DNA of 26,425 nucleotides from Alphaproteobacteria bacterium (GTDB lineage: Bacteria; Pseudomonadota; Alphaproteobacteria; Rhizobiales; Devosiaceae): positions 1 through 26,425 of the forward strand of contig JAADFY010000218.1 in NCBI GenBank assembly GCA_013152625.1, given 5' to 3'. A model generated the notes under the pieces. That model ran no database searches. It had not been told where the DNA came from and saw nothing but the letters and a program-made list of their open reading frames with translations. The position numbers and the translations under genes were made by a program. Numbering within the stretch: position 1 is the first letter of the stretch; every line of letters starts with the position of its first letter. This document shows positions 1 through 8,578 of the stretch, one piece after another.

Positions 1-477
1 GAAGCCCAGAATCAGGGCCGGTTCCGGCCAGCCCAGATCGAGCCCTTCAAGCAGGTGATAGAGGGCGGTGGGGGCATTGCCGATAACGATGATGGCGCCT
101 TTCATGTGTGGCTTGAGCGTCTCAAGGGCGGCGGCGGTGCGGGTGGTGCCAAGGGTTTTGGCCAACGGAACCACTTCAGGGGCGCCGAGATTGCACAGCA
201 CTTCGTTGCCGGCGGGCAGATAGCGGGCGATTATCCCGTGGCGGACCATGTTGGCGTCGCAAATCAGCGGTGCGCCCCCGGCCAGCGCCGCCCGTCCCGC
301 GGCCACCGCGCCATTTGAAAAAATCAGATCATCGGCAATGGCCGGCATGGCCGTGGCATGGATGAGCCGGATCGCGACCGCGCGCTCGCCTTCATCAAAA
401 CGCGAAAGATCAGCCTCGACTTCTATTCGCAAAAAGCTGAGCCGGTAAATCTCGTCTGGATCGCGCAGATAATCCAC
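1..477 (-). CDS. cobH: Precorrin-8X methylmutase, C-terminus off the window
   Basis: CobH moves the C-11 methyl of precorrin-8X to C-12, giving hydrogenobyrinic acid in the aerobic cobalamin pathway (cytoplasm). The frame gives 159 residues starting MDYLRDPDEIYRLSF, which matches the family's usual N-terminus. The IRLIHATAMP segment holds His40, the position of the family's catalytic histidine, and the conserved IGNAPTAL lies at about 133-140. The family is usually about 210 residues, so roughly 50 are missing past base 1. The start is a GTG at 477-475. It is only two codons after the cbiX TAG and in the same frame, so no earlier start is possible. It is the last visible gene of the leftward cobalamin block. 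The identification is firm; the GTG start is likely but has no strong ribosome binding site apart from the upstream gene end. Confidence 0.93.
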   Translation of the reverse strand, partial: MDYLRDPDEIYRLSFLRIEVEADLSRFDEGERAVAIRLIHATAMPAIADDLIFSNGAVAAGRAALAGGAPLICDANMVRHGIIARYLPAGNEVLCNLGAPEVVPLAKTLGTTRTAAALETLKPHMKGAIIVIGNAPTALYHLLEGLDLGWPEPALILGF

Positions 478-483
478 GCTGGC

Positions 484-1644
484 CTATTCCTTCTTTTCCA
501 TGGAGACCGGCCCCAGTGGATGGCCGGCATGGGGATAGGGATGGTGGTGATGGTGGGCGTGGTCAGGGTTGTGCCCGTCGCTGTCATCGTGGTGATGATG
601 GCCGGGCAACGGGGTGAACGGCAGGCCGTGCAGCTTGCAAAATTCCTCGTTGCGGCAGGCGCCGTCGCAATCGCCGTTGCACGGACAATTTTCCATGCCG
701 CCACCAATGCCCTCCACATGATGGTGATGGCTTTGCTGGGCATGGCCGACCTCGGCCTCGAACCCGAGCACCTGCTCGCGATATTTACATAGTTGGCAGT
801 TCATTACGTTGAGACCAGATTCCATCTCGCCGATACGATCCACGAAGGTCTCAAGCACCAGAGGGTGATCGTTCAGGTAAGGGGCCCTGAGGAATTCTAT
901 TTCGGGGCAACGGGCGGCGACCGCGTCGGTGGCGGCGTAAATGCGTTTGACCAGCACGCCGGTGAACAGGAAATAGGGGAAAACGACAATGCGTTTGTAC
1001 CCCAGACGGGCGGCATGTTCGAGGGCAGGCTCAACGAGGGGAAAGGTCACCCCCGAATAGGCGGTTTCGGCCCAACCGAGCCCTAGCCCCTCCCATAGCA
1101 TTCGGTTGACTTTGGCAACGTTTGAATTGGCGTCCGGGTCGGAGGCGCCGCGGCCAACGGTAAGCAGAAGGGTTTCGCTTGAGCCCAATTTTTCCGGTGC
1201 GGCGGCAAGGGCCTCATTGATGCGGTCGCCGGCAGCGCGGAGCATTTTAAGATCAATGCCCAACTCGCGGCCATAGGTGATCTCGCAATCATGGCGGGCC
1301 GCATACGTGTTGAGCACCGAGGGAATGTCGTTTTTGGCGTGACCGGCGGCAAACAGCATGCCGGGGATGGCCAGAACCTTTGTAACGCCCTTTTCGCGCA
1401 ACCGGTCGAGGCCGATATTGATCACCGGGTCGGCAAATTCGAGATAGCCATATTCAAGGGGCACGCCAGGCAGACGGGCGCGTAAACTTTCGGCCAGTGC
1501 GGCAAATTCATCGACGGCAAGCTTGTTGCGCGAACCATGGCCGCACAGCATGATGCCGGTGCCGGTGGGCACCGAAAGCGGGGGCTTGTCCTTGGCGGGG
1601 GGCCTGGACAGTGCGGAATCGGAGGTCTTGGAATCAGAAGTCAT
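484..1644 (-). CDS. cbiX: Sirohydrochlorin cobaltochelatase, Fe-S type with His-rich tail
   Basis: CbiX inserts Co2+ into sirohydrochlorin, the early cobalt-insertion route of cobalamin synthesis. The 386-residue protein has two tandem chelatase-like halves. LCGHGSRN (His36) and AAGHAKND (His102) carry the metal-binding histidines. The C-terminus has MNCQLCKYR (Cys283, Cys286), the MxCxxC signature of Fe-S CbiX proteins, then more cysteines at about 320, 322, 326, 330 and 336. Histidine runs lie at about 306-309, 349-352 and 364-368, probably a cobalt store. I chose the ATG at 1644 because AAGGTGG lies just upstream; in-frame TTG starts further out would add about eight residues and remove that site. 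The gene is 169 bp from the DUF1697 gene and flush with cobH. CobN later in the operon normally handles hydrogenobyrinate diamide, so two cobalt chelatases coexist here. Confidence 0.93.
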   Translation of the reverse strand: MTSDSKTSDSALSRPPAKDKPPLSVPTGTGIMLCGHGSRNKLAVDEFAALAESLRARLPGVPLEYGYLEFADPVINIGLDRLREKGVTKVLAIPGMLFAAGHAKNDIPSVLNTYAARHDCEITYGRELGIDLKMLRAAGDRINEALAAAPEKLGSSETLLLTVGRGASDPDANSNVAKVNRMLWEGLGLGWAETAYSGVTFPLVEPALEHAARLGYKRIVVFPYFLFTGVLVKRIYAATDAVAARCPEIEFLRAPYLNDHPLVLETFVDRIGEMESGLNVMNCQLCKYREQVLGFEAEVGHAQQSHHHHVEGIGGGMENCPCNGDCDGACRNEEFCKLHGLPFTPLPGHHHHDDSDGHNPDHAHHHHHPYPHAGHPLGPVSMEKKE

Positions 1645-1651
1645 GGATCCA

Positions 1652-1674
1652 CCTTTTTTCAAAATCAAAAAAGG
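1652..1674 (-). promoter_or_regulatory. AT-rich hairpin over the cbiX ribosome binding site
   Basis: On the minus strand CCTTTTTT, a 7-nt loop and AAAAAAGG form a perfect 8-bp stem. Its 3' arm contains the first GG of the Shine-Dalgarno AAGGTGG that precedes the cbiX ATG. The hairpin would therefore mask part of the ribosome binding site. It could also simply be a weak pause or processing structure. No B12-box sequence is visible in the 169-bp gap, so this is not a second cobalamin riboswitch. Confidence 0.45.
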
Positions 1675-1813
1675 CAGAGTTCCGGCGTCAAAAAAGACAT
1701 CTAGCAGCTCCGGAATTGGTCCCCTGTTTGGGTCAACCGCACCGGAATCGCTTTTTGTTCCTTTAAGTGGAACGCTGCGCTTGGCTTGTCATAGGCCGGG
1801 GGCGCCGGCGGGG

Positions 1814-2362
1814 TCAATCGATGGTTTTGGCTAAAGCGGCAAGGGCAAGCACCGAGCGCCAGTTGCGCACGGTGACCGGGGCACCAAAATTGGCTCCCGT
1901 CAGCCGATTGGCCAGGTCGGAACGGGCGGAGTAGCGGGGCAAATAGAGATAAATCACCCGACCATGGACGGCGAATCGCTCGCCGTTTTCGGGCAACGGG
2001 GCTAAAGTCGCGAGCATTTTCGGGTCGGGATCTGCGACGAAAAAACCGGCGTGCAGCATCTTGTGGTCATCGGTTAGGCCGGAATAAGGGCTGGCGGTGA
2101 TGGCGGCGTCCAATTGCGCGGCGGTGAGCAAAACCAGCGGCGCGGAAAACCCGAATTTTGCTGCAAAGGCAGTGTTGATATTCGTAACTGCTGCGGTGGC
2201 AGTCTCAGCGGTATCGAACAGGGCATTGCCGGACTGAATGTAGGTTTTCACATTGGCAAAACCGAGCCCGGCCAGCATCTCGCGCAGATCTACCATGGGC
2301 ACTTTGTGGCTGCCGCCAACATTAAGACCACGGAACAGGGCGATACAGGTGGTCACAGACAC
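1814..2362 (-). CDS. DUF1697 family protein
   Basis: The 182-residue protein matches the DUF1697 family from its first residues: CIALFRGLNVGGSHKVPMVD, then LGFANVKTYIQSGNALF and, later, AAFAAKFGFSAPLVLLT. The family is widespread in bacteria, is thought to be cytosolic, and has no established reaction. The length is normal and there is no signal peptide or membrane segment. It starts 3 bp after the cobO stop codon, so it is almost certainly co-transcribed with the cobalamin genes. That may be chance or may hint at a linked role; the family itself gives no cobalamin connection. The start at 2362 agrees with the family N-terminus. Confidence 0.88.
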   Translation of the reverse strand: MSVTTCIALFRGLNVGGSHKVPMVDLREMLAGLGFANVKTYIQSGNALFDTAETATAAVTNINTAFAAKFGFSAPLVLLTAAQLDAAITASPYSGLTDDHKMLHAGFFVADPDPKMLATLAPLPENGERFAVHGRVIYLYLPRYSARSDLANRLTGANFGAPVTVRNWRSVLALAALAKTID

Positions 2363-2365
2363 CGG

Positions 2366-2995
2366 CTAATACTCAATGCCGATCTGGGCTTTAACGCCGG
2401 AGCGGAACGGGTGCTTTATCTGCTCCATCTCCGTGACCAGATCGGCCATTTCGATGAGTTCTTCTTTGGCGTTGCGGCCGGTGATGATGACATGTTTCAT
2501 TTCCGGTTTTCGGCCCAGCACATCGAGCACTTCCTCTAGAGGGAGGTAATTGTAGCGCAGGACAATATTCAGTTCGTCGAGAAGGACGATATCGTTGACA
2601 TTGTCAAGTATCATCTCTTTGGCCCGCTCCCATGCGGCGCGGGCGGCGGCGATGTCCCGCTGGCGGTCCTGGGTTTCCCAGGTGAACCCCTCGCCCATGG
2701 TGGCCAGGGTGACCTGATCAGGATAGGCCTCAAGGACCGTGCGCTCGCCGGTGCCCCATTTGCCCTTGACGAACTGGACGACCCCAACCTTTAACCCGTT
2801 GCCGATGGCGCGAAACACCATGCCGAACGCGGCGGTGGATTTACCCTTGCCCTTGCCGGTATGAACGATGATCAGGCCGCGTTCCTCGGTTTTGGTGGCG
2901 AGGATTTTCTCCCGTGCCGCCTTTTTCTTGCGCATCTTGTCGGCGTGGCGGGCGTCCAGCTCGGCCTCGGTCATGGTATCGGTTCTTTTAATCAT
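2366..2995 (-). CDS. cobO: Corrinoid adenosyltransferase (CobO/BtuR type)
   Basis: CobO transfers the 5'-deoxyadenosyl group from ATP to the reduced cobalt of corrinoids, making adenosylcobinamide or adenosylcobalamin in the cytoplasm. The 209-residue protein has the P-loop GKGKGKST at about 47-54, the Walker-B-like segment IVLLDELN, and the family ending HPFRSGVKAQIGIEY. An N-terminal Lys/Arg-rich stretch (about 19-30) is usual for proteobacterial members. The start at 2995 overlaps the cobN stop as ATGA, which implies translational coupling. An ATG 21 bases further in (2974) is an alternative because neither start has a strong Shine-Dalgarno sequence. Confidence 0.95.
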   Translation of the reverse strand: MIKRTDTMTEAELDARHADKMRKKKAAREKILATKTEERGLIIVHTGKGKGKSTAAFGMVFRAIGNGLKVGVVQFVKGKWGTGERTVLEAYPDQVTLATMGEGFTWETQDRQRDIAAARAAWERAKEMILDNVNDIVLLDELNIVLRYNYLPLEEVLDVLGRKPEMKHVIITGRNAKEELIEMADLVTEMEQIKHPFRSGVKAQIGIEY

Positions 2996-5900
2996 TTTAC
3001 GGCGGCCCTTTTGTCGAGGCGAGCATATACAGAATTGGATTTCGGCGTCCAGAAGCCGCGCTCGATGGCCTCATCGAACCGGGCCACCATTTCGTCCAGC
3101 CCATGGGGGTTATTGTCCCGCAAAAATGCGCTGACCGCTTCATCCCCGACAAAAGCGGCAAAGGCGAGATCGAAATGGCGGGATTTGACCGCGCCGGTGG
3201 TGGCGGCAAAAGCGAACATGTAATCTAAGGTGGCGATGATCTCGAACGCGCCCTTGTAGCCGTGGCGCATTACCCCCGCCAGCCATTTCGGGTTGACGAC
3301 CCGGGAGCGCATGACCCTTGAGACCTCTTCTTCCAGCGTGCGGATGACGGGACGTTCGGGCCGGGAATGATCATTGTGATAGTTATGGGGTTTCAAGCCC
3401 GAAACCTGTTCGGCGGCCACGCTCAGGCCGCCTTCGAACTGATAGTAATCATCACTGTCGAGCAGATCATGCTCGCGATTGTCCTGATTATGGATCACCG
3501 CATCGATTTTACCGAGACGGCGGGCAAAATGGTCGCGGGCCGGCAGGCCGGAGATTTTGGCCCCATAGGCAAACTGGCCCCAGTTCAAAAACGCTTCGGC
3601 CAGATCGCTTTTTTCCCGCCAGTCGCCGCCATCGATAAGGGCTTGCAGCCCGGCCCCGTAAGCCCCCGGTTTTGAACCGAATATGCGATAGCCCGCCTGG
3701 CTGCCCGCTTCGGATTTTGAGACCCCTTTGGCGATCAGCTCCAGAGCTTCGGCGCGCATACGGGCGGCGATGGGGTTGAAGTCGGCGGGCTCATCAAGAG
3801 CGCCGACGGCCCGAATGGCCCGGTCAAACAGGTCAATCTGAGCGGGAAAAGCATCCCGGAACAGACCCGATATGCGCAAGGTGACATCCACGCGGGGCCG
3901 GGCCAGTTTGGCCAGGGGGATGATTTCATAACCCGACACGCGCAAGGAACCGGGGTCCCAGACCGGGCGGGCGCCGATCAGGGCCAAGGCCTGGGCGATG
4001 TCATCGCCGCCGGTGCGCATGTTGGCCGTGCCCCAGACCGACAGGGCGACGGACTGCAAATAGATCCCGTGATCCTGAAAATGACGAATAACAAGGTTTT
4101 CCGCCGATTTAGCGCCCAGCTCCCACGCGGTGGGGGTGGGCACGGCGCGATTATCCAGAGAATAAAAATTTCGGCCCGTGGGCAATACGTCAAGCCGGCC
4201 CCGTGTCGGGGCGCCGGAGGGGCCGGGCGCAACAAACCGCCCCGCTAAGCCCGTGAGCAGCCCGACCCGTTCATTGGGCCCGCACGCTTTAAGGGCCGGG
4301 CGCAAAACCGTATCGATCTGCTCAAGAACCGCCCGGGTCAGGCGCCAACCGGGTATGGGTTTGCGGGCCCCTTCCACCAAAGCAGAGGCGAGCATTTCCA
4401 GCCGTTCCACGGTATCGCCATTGGTGCGCCAGATGTCCGGCGCGGCGTGCAGGAGTTCGGACGGTCGGGGGCCGGTCCATTTTTCGCCCATGGGTGCGGT
4501 CAGCGGATCAAAGCCCAGGGCAAGATCATCGGATAAGGCGCGAACAAGCGAAGCGTTTTGCGGTTGGTTGCCGCCCCTTGGCACTCTGGCCAGGGCAACC
4601 AGAAGATCGCGCTGCAACTCGCCGTCAGGACTTTTGCCAAATATATGCAGCCCGTTGCGGATCTGGGCCTCTTTTAGTTCGCAAAGGAATGTATCGAGCC
4701 GGGCCAACCCGGTGTCGGTGTCTTTTTCGTCCGGTTCCAGCCCGGCGTCCGCACCCAGCCCCGTATCGCCGCACAGATTAAAAATACGGGTGCGAAGGTC
4801 GGCAAGCCGACGTGGATCAAGGCCCGAAGCGGCGAAATACTCATCGAGCAGGGCCTCAAGGTCTTTTAACGGCCCGTAGGTCTCGGCCCTTGTTAAGGGC
4901 GGCACCAGATGATCGATGATGACGGCGCCTGTGCGCCGTTTGGCCTGGGTGCCCTCGCCGGGATCATTGACGATAAACGGGTAAAGATGGGGCAACCCTC
5001 CCCAGAGCAGGTGGGGATAGTCCTCGTTGCCCAGCGCGGTGGCCCGGCCCGGCAACCACTCATGACTGCCATGCTTGCCATTGTGGACCAGGGCATGGGC
5101 GTCAAAGACCTGGCCGATCCACAGGTAGGCGGCGAGATAGGCATGGGGGGGAACCAGATCGGGGCTGTGATAGGCCGCCTCGGCATCAAGATCATAGCCC
5201 CGGCCCGGTTGCAAAAGAATGGCGATATTGCCGAAAATAATCACCGGCAGGTGAAACCCGTCGGGACGGCAAAACGGATCGTTTTCGGGGGCGCCCCACT
5301 GATCATTTACCGCGTTGCGGATGGTTTCGGGCAGATTTCCAAACAGACACCCATAGTCCGCCACGCTCAGGACGGCACCGCCGGTGCCGCGCTTTGGGTT
5401 GGCGTTGGTGGGACCCGATTGCAGGGCTTTAATCAAGGCGTTGCCATTAGCGGGCAGATCACTCTGTCCCAGGTCATAGGCTTCTTTTTGCAGGATTTTA
5501 AGGATCTCAACACTGGATTGCGGAGCGTCATAACCCACCCCGTTGGCCAACCGGCCATCGCGCAACGGGTAGTTGGCCAGTACCATGACCATGCGCCGGT
5601 CTCTGGGAGCCGCCCGGCGCAGCCGAATCCAGTTATTTGCCAACGCCACGGCGGCGTCAACGCCGGCCTCGTCGGCCATGTAAGCGGACAAGGGGCACTG
5701 GGTGGGGGCGTGCCAGACGGCGTTTTGCTTATGGCCGACAATGAGCGCACCGATGCGGCCGTCCAGTTCGGGCAACACCACATGCATGGCCAGATCTTTG
5801 GCCGAAAGCCCCTGCTTTGAGCCCGCCCAGACGGAGTGGGGGCGCCCGGATTGAACCAGTTGTATCACCGGGGCATCGGTACCGGCAAACGGGTTGTGTT

Positions 5901-6729
5901 TGTCGTCCAGCCCATCCAGCCCGAGGGCAAAGCCGGTCAGGTTGAGTATGATTTCGGGGGGAAAATGACCAAACGTTTCTTGAACGAACCGGACGCAGGC
6001 GGCTTCTTTCAGGGTTGAGATCATCATGGGCAGGGGCCGGTGTCCGGCCCGTTCCACCGCCTTTACGAGGGCGCCGATAACCCCGGCGCCGCCGCCATCA
6101 AGGGCGGCACGGTAAAACAGGATCGGCACATTGGCCCGGTTTTTTTGCGCATCCGGTTTCAGCGCATTTACCCCGACGAACCCTTGATCTGGAAGCCAGC
6201 ACGAAAACCGGGGAAAGGGGGCCGGGGGCTTATCGGGCCAGTCATCGGTGCCGGCCAATGCACCAACAGCGGCGATAATGGCATCGAAATTGGCCGGCCC
6301 GCCAGCGTTAAAAAGACCGTGTAATCGGGCATAGTGCCCGGGGGCAATGGTGGACAGGGCGGCAAGGGCCGGATCAGGGTTGGCATCGCCGGGCAATAAA
6401 ACAAGGGAAATTGATTTTTGGGCGGCCAGCGCCACCAGCCGGTCGGACCCATAGGGCCAATAGGCGCGACCGCCGAGCAATCGAACGACGATCAGGCGGG
6501 CGTGGGCGGCGGTTTTTTCAATCCAGGTATCCAGGGAAAGATTGTGGGATAATCGCTGGGTAGAGGCGAGGCGGATATTTTGGGCGCCGGCCCGGTCCAC
6601 CGCTGCGGCCATGGCGGTCAGTTCACTGTCGGCGGCGGAAAGAATACAGATTTCGGCCGGGCTCTGGCCAAGATCAATGGCTTCGCCCTCCTGCTGTATC
6701 TGGGCGGACTGAGCGGCGAGCAGGTGCAT
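2992..6729 (-). CDS. cobN: Cobaltochelatase large subunit CobN
   Basis: CobN is the porphyrin-binding subunit of the ATP-dependent CobNST complex that inserts cobalt into hydrogenobyrinic acid a,c-diamide. The protein is about 1245 residues, near the family's usual 1250-1280. It starts MHLLAAQSAQIQQEGEAIDL, the typical CobN N-terminus. Familiar blocks follow, such as NGKHGSHEWLPGRA in the middle and HGYKGAFEIIATLDYMFAF near the end. A longer reading frame begins 57 bases upstream inside cobW, but the family N-terminus fixes the ATG at 6729, one base after the cobW stop (TGA-A-ATG). The partner subunits CobS and CobT are not in the window and must lie elsewhere if the complex is active. Confidence 0.96.
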   Translation of the reverse strand: MHLLAAQSAQIQQEGEAIDLGQSPAEICILSAADSELTAMAAAVDRAGAQNIRLASTQRLSHNLSLDTWIEKTAAHARLIVVRLLGGRAYWPYGSDRLVALAAQKSISLVLLPGDANPDPALAALSTIAPGHYARLHGLFNAGGPANFDAIIAAVGALAGTDDWPDKPPAPFPRFSCWLPDQGFVGVNALKPDAQKNRANVPILFYRAALDGGGAGVIGALVKAVERAGHRPLPMMISTLKEAACVRFVQETFGHFPPEIILNLTGFALGLDGLDDKHNPFAGTDAPVIQLVQSGRPHSVWAGSKQGLSAKDLAMHVVLPELDGRIGALIVGHKQNAVWHAPTQCPLSAYMADEAGVDAAVALANNWIRLRRAAPRDRRMVMVLANYPLRDGRLANGVGYDAPQSSVEILKILQKEAYDLGQSDLPANGNALIKALQSGPTNANPKRGTGGAVLSVADYGCLFGNLPETIRNAVNDQWGAPENDPFCRPDGFHLPVIIFGNIAILLQPGRGYDLDAEAAYHSPDLVPPHAYLAAYLWIGQVFDAHALVHNGKHGSHEWLPGRATALGNEDYPHLLWGGLPHLYPFIVNDPGEGTQAKRRTGAVIIDHLVPPLTRAETYGPLKDLEALLDEYFAASGLDPRRLADLRTRIFNLCGDTGLGADAGLEPDEKDTDTGLARLDTFLCELKEAQIRNGLHIFGKSPDGELQRDLLVALARVPRGGNQPQNASLVRALSDDLALGFDPLTAPMGEKWTGPRPSELLHAAPDIWRTNGDTVERLEMLASALVEGARKPIPGWRLTRAVLEQIDTVLRPALKACGPNERVGLLTGLAGRFVAPGPSGAPTRGRLDVLPTGRNFYSLDNRAVPTPTAWELGAKSAENLVIRHFQDHGIYLQSVALSVWGTANMRTGGDDIAQALALIGARPVWDPGSLRVSGYEIIPLAKLARPRVDVTLRISGLFRDAFPAQIDLFDRAIRAVGALDEPADFNPIAARMRAEALELIAKGVSKSEAGSQAGYRIFGSKPGAYGAGLQALIDGGDWREKSDLAEAFLNWGQFAYGAKISGLPARDHFARRLGKIDAVIHNQDNREHDLLDSDDYYQFEGGLSVAAEQVSGLKPHNYHNDHSRPERPVIRTLEEEVSRVMRSRVVNPKWLAGVMRHGYKGAFEIIATLDYMFAFAATTGAVKSRHFDLAFAAFVGDEAVSAFLRDNNPHGLDEMVARFDEAIERGFWTPKSNSVYARLDKRAAVK

Positions 6730-6730
6730 T

Positions 6731-7771
6731 TCAGACCGCTTTGAGGCTGGCGCTGATGGCCTCGCGTTCCAGGGGACTCTGACCAATAATCACCAGCGAA
6801 GTGGCGGGGGTCTCCTCGGAGCTCCAGGGCCGGTCAAACCAGCTTTCCACCCGGGGACCCACCGCCTGCACCACTAAACGGGCGGCGGAACCGGAAATGG
6901 CGGCAAAGCCTTTCAGACGCAAAATATCATGGGTACGTATGGTGCGTTCGAGGCGGGCCAAAAGGTCGGCCCGATCGGCGGAAGGGGCGAGCTTTATGGC
7001 AAAACTGTCAAAGTCGTCGTGCTCGTGGGCCTCGCCCCCATGGTCCAGCTCGTGCAGGGAGGGGCGGGCGGCCAGGTCGTTTTCGACTTCAGATTGCAGG
7101 CCGAGCAAAATTTTCGGGTCGAGTTTGCCATGGGCGGCACGAACGATGGCCACGCCGGGCCGGGCCTTGGCCTGCAATCCGGCCTCCACCTCTTCAAGCC
7201 CTTCTTTGGCCACCAGATCGGTCTTGTTTAATACCACCATGTCGGCGGTGGCGAGTTGATCGGCAAACAATTCGCCAAGGGGGGTTTCATGGTCAAGCAT
7301 TTCATCGGCCCGGCGCAGGGCATTGACCGCACTTTCGGAAGCGGCAAAACGCCCCTCTGCCAAGGCCTGGGCATCGGCCACGGCAATCACGCCGTCAATG
7401 GTAACTCCGGCGGCAATTTCGGGCCAGTTAAAGGCCCGCAACAGGGGCTGAGGCAAAGCCAGGCCCGAGGTTTCAATAATGATGTGATCGGGAAGCGGAT
7501 CGGATTGCAAAATGGCAGTCATGGCGGGGATGAAATCATCGGCCACGGTGCAGCAGATGCAGCCGTTGGACAATTCGATCAGTTCAGCCTCCTCGCAGGC
7601 GGCGTCGCCGCAGCCGCGCAACAACTCGCCATCCACCCCGATTTCGCCGAACTCGTTAATGATCAGGGCGAGACGTTTTCCCCGGGCGTTGTTCAGGACA
7701 TGGCGAACCAGAGAGGTCTTGCCGGCGCCAAGAAAACCGGTGATGACGGTGACGGGTATGCGGGAAATCAT
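6731..7771 (-). CDS. cobW: CobW-type GTPase metallochaperone
   Basis: CobW belongs to the COG0523 G3E GTPases and is thought to deliver Co2+ for cobalamin synthesis. The 346-residue protein has Walker A GFLGAGKTS at 12-20, the metal-binding GCICC at about 70-74, the guanine-specificity motif NKTD, and a His/Asp-rich stretch (LDHGGEAHEHDDFDSF) typical of the family's variable metal region, followed by the CobW C-terminal domain. Its ATG overlaps the stop codon of the upstream sulfotransferase-like gene (ATGA) and its own stop lies one base before cobN, so three genes are tightly coupled. The placement directly before cobN supports true CobW rather than a zinc-linked paralogue. Confidence 0.95.
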   Translation of the reverse strand: MISRIPVTVITGFLGAGKTSLVRHVLNNARGKRLALIINEFGEIGVDGELLRGCGDAACEEAELIELSNGCICCTVADDFIPAMTAILQSDPLPDHIIIETSGLALPQPLLRAFNWPEIAAGVTIDGVIAVADAQALAEGRFAASESAVNALRRADEMLDHETPLGELFADQLATADMVVLNKTDLVAKEGLEEVEAGLQAKARPGVAIVRAAHGKLDPKILLGLQSEVENDLAARPSLHELDHGGEAHEHDDFDSFAIKLAPSADRADLLARLERTIRTHDILRLKGFAAISGSAARLVVQAVGPRVESWFDRPWSSEETPATSLVIIGQSPLEREAISASLKAV

Positions 7772-8532
7772 TGATCGGCCTCTTTGAGCTGGGGTCCGGA
7801 CTGGCCCGGGCCGGTGGGGACGCGCGGATAGTCAAATCGATCAAAAATCCAGGCGGCGCCCTTTAGAACAATCTCGATCGCTTCAGCATCGTAAAAGTCG
7901 GCAACCTGTTGAACCCGCCGGTGCTTTGTTCTTTTTCTCACGGGCAGATCGACCGCTTTGGATTCGGGGGCAATTTTGTTCCATACTGCGTTGAAATCGC
8001 TTTGTAGTGTCTCAAATCGAATGGTCTGGTCAGGGACATATTGCCCGTCGATATGGGTTACGAGAAAATCGAGTTCCCAATTTATGGACTTAAGCATTGA
8101 TCCAAATTGGGCGCGGGTGTCCGAAAAGTCGGTGGGTACGGTTTTGTTGCCTGCCAAACGGCGCCAATAATAAAGCGAGACCGCTGCGTCAAACGGATTG
8201 CGAGTGGTTGTGATCTTGAGGTAACGGTCCCATTTGCCCTTTCCGGCGTGCTGGCCAGGGGGCTTGTCCGGGTGCTTGCCAAGCTGCTGGCGAACAGACG
8301 CGGCGGACATATGGTTGTGCCAATCGGTTACACCGAGCCACCGGCGCCATTTGTCTTGCCGGCGCAACCGGCGCCCTACTATTCCAACGGGGGAAATTCT
8401 CGCCCGGGTGCGTTCTGTAACCAATTCGCGACCCGACCGGCACAACGGCTCCAGCGCCATTTCAATGGTTGTGCCTGCACTCTTCCTTGTTTTGAGGAAG
8501 ATAAATTGCCTGGCGTGACTAACCAGCACCAT
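7768..8532 (-). CDS. Sulfotransferase-family protein
   Basis: This resembles the P-loop-like sulfotransferases that use the sulfate donor PAPS. An early FIFLKTRKSAGTTIEMAL matches the phosphosulfate-binding loop (K-x-x-x-S/T-G-T-T). A central TTTRNPFDAAVSLYYW matches the 3'-phosphate-binding R...S segment. The acceptor cannot be read from the sequence. No signal peptide or membrane segment is seen. I chose the ATG at 8532, preceded by AAAGAGAT; a GTG at 8559 in the same frame would add nine residues but has poor spacing from its AAGG. It ends inside the cobW start codon, so it is translationally coupled to a cobalamin gene although sulfotransferases have no known step in that pathway. The family is clear; the role is unknown. 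Confidence 0.8.
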   Translation of the reverse strand: MVLVSHARQFIFLKTRKSAGTTIEMALEPLCRSGRELVTERTRARISPVGIVGRRLRRQDKWRRWLGVTDWHNHMSAASVRQQLGKHPDKPPGQHAGKGKWDRYLKITTTRNPFDAAVSLYYWRRLAGNKTVPTDFSDTRAQFGSMLKSINWELDFLVTHIDGQYVPDQTIRFETLQSDFNAVWNKIAPESKAVDLPVRKRTKHRRVQQVADFYDAEAIEIVLKGAAWIFDRFDYPRVPTGPGQSGPQLKEADQ

Positions 8533-8578
8533 GCTCAATCTCTTTTTTTCCAGCTTCACCCTTAACCGCCGGACCGGG

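Noticed and set aside
1645..1813. Gap before cbiX considered as a second cobalamin riboswitch
   Set aside because: No GCAACTG core and no GGAGACCTGCC-type closing segment are present; only the AT-rich hairpin is visible.
4909..5820. Long plus-strand open frame (303 codons) opposite cobN
   Set aside because: It lies wholly antisense to a well-conserved cobN segment, has no family features or ribosome binding site, and reflects the high GC content.
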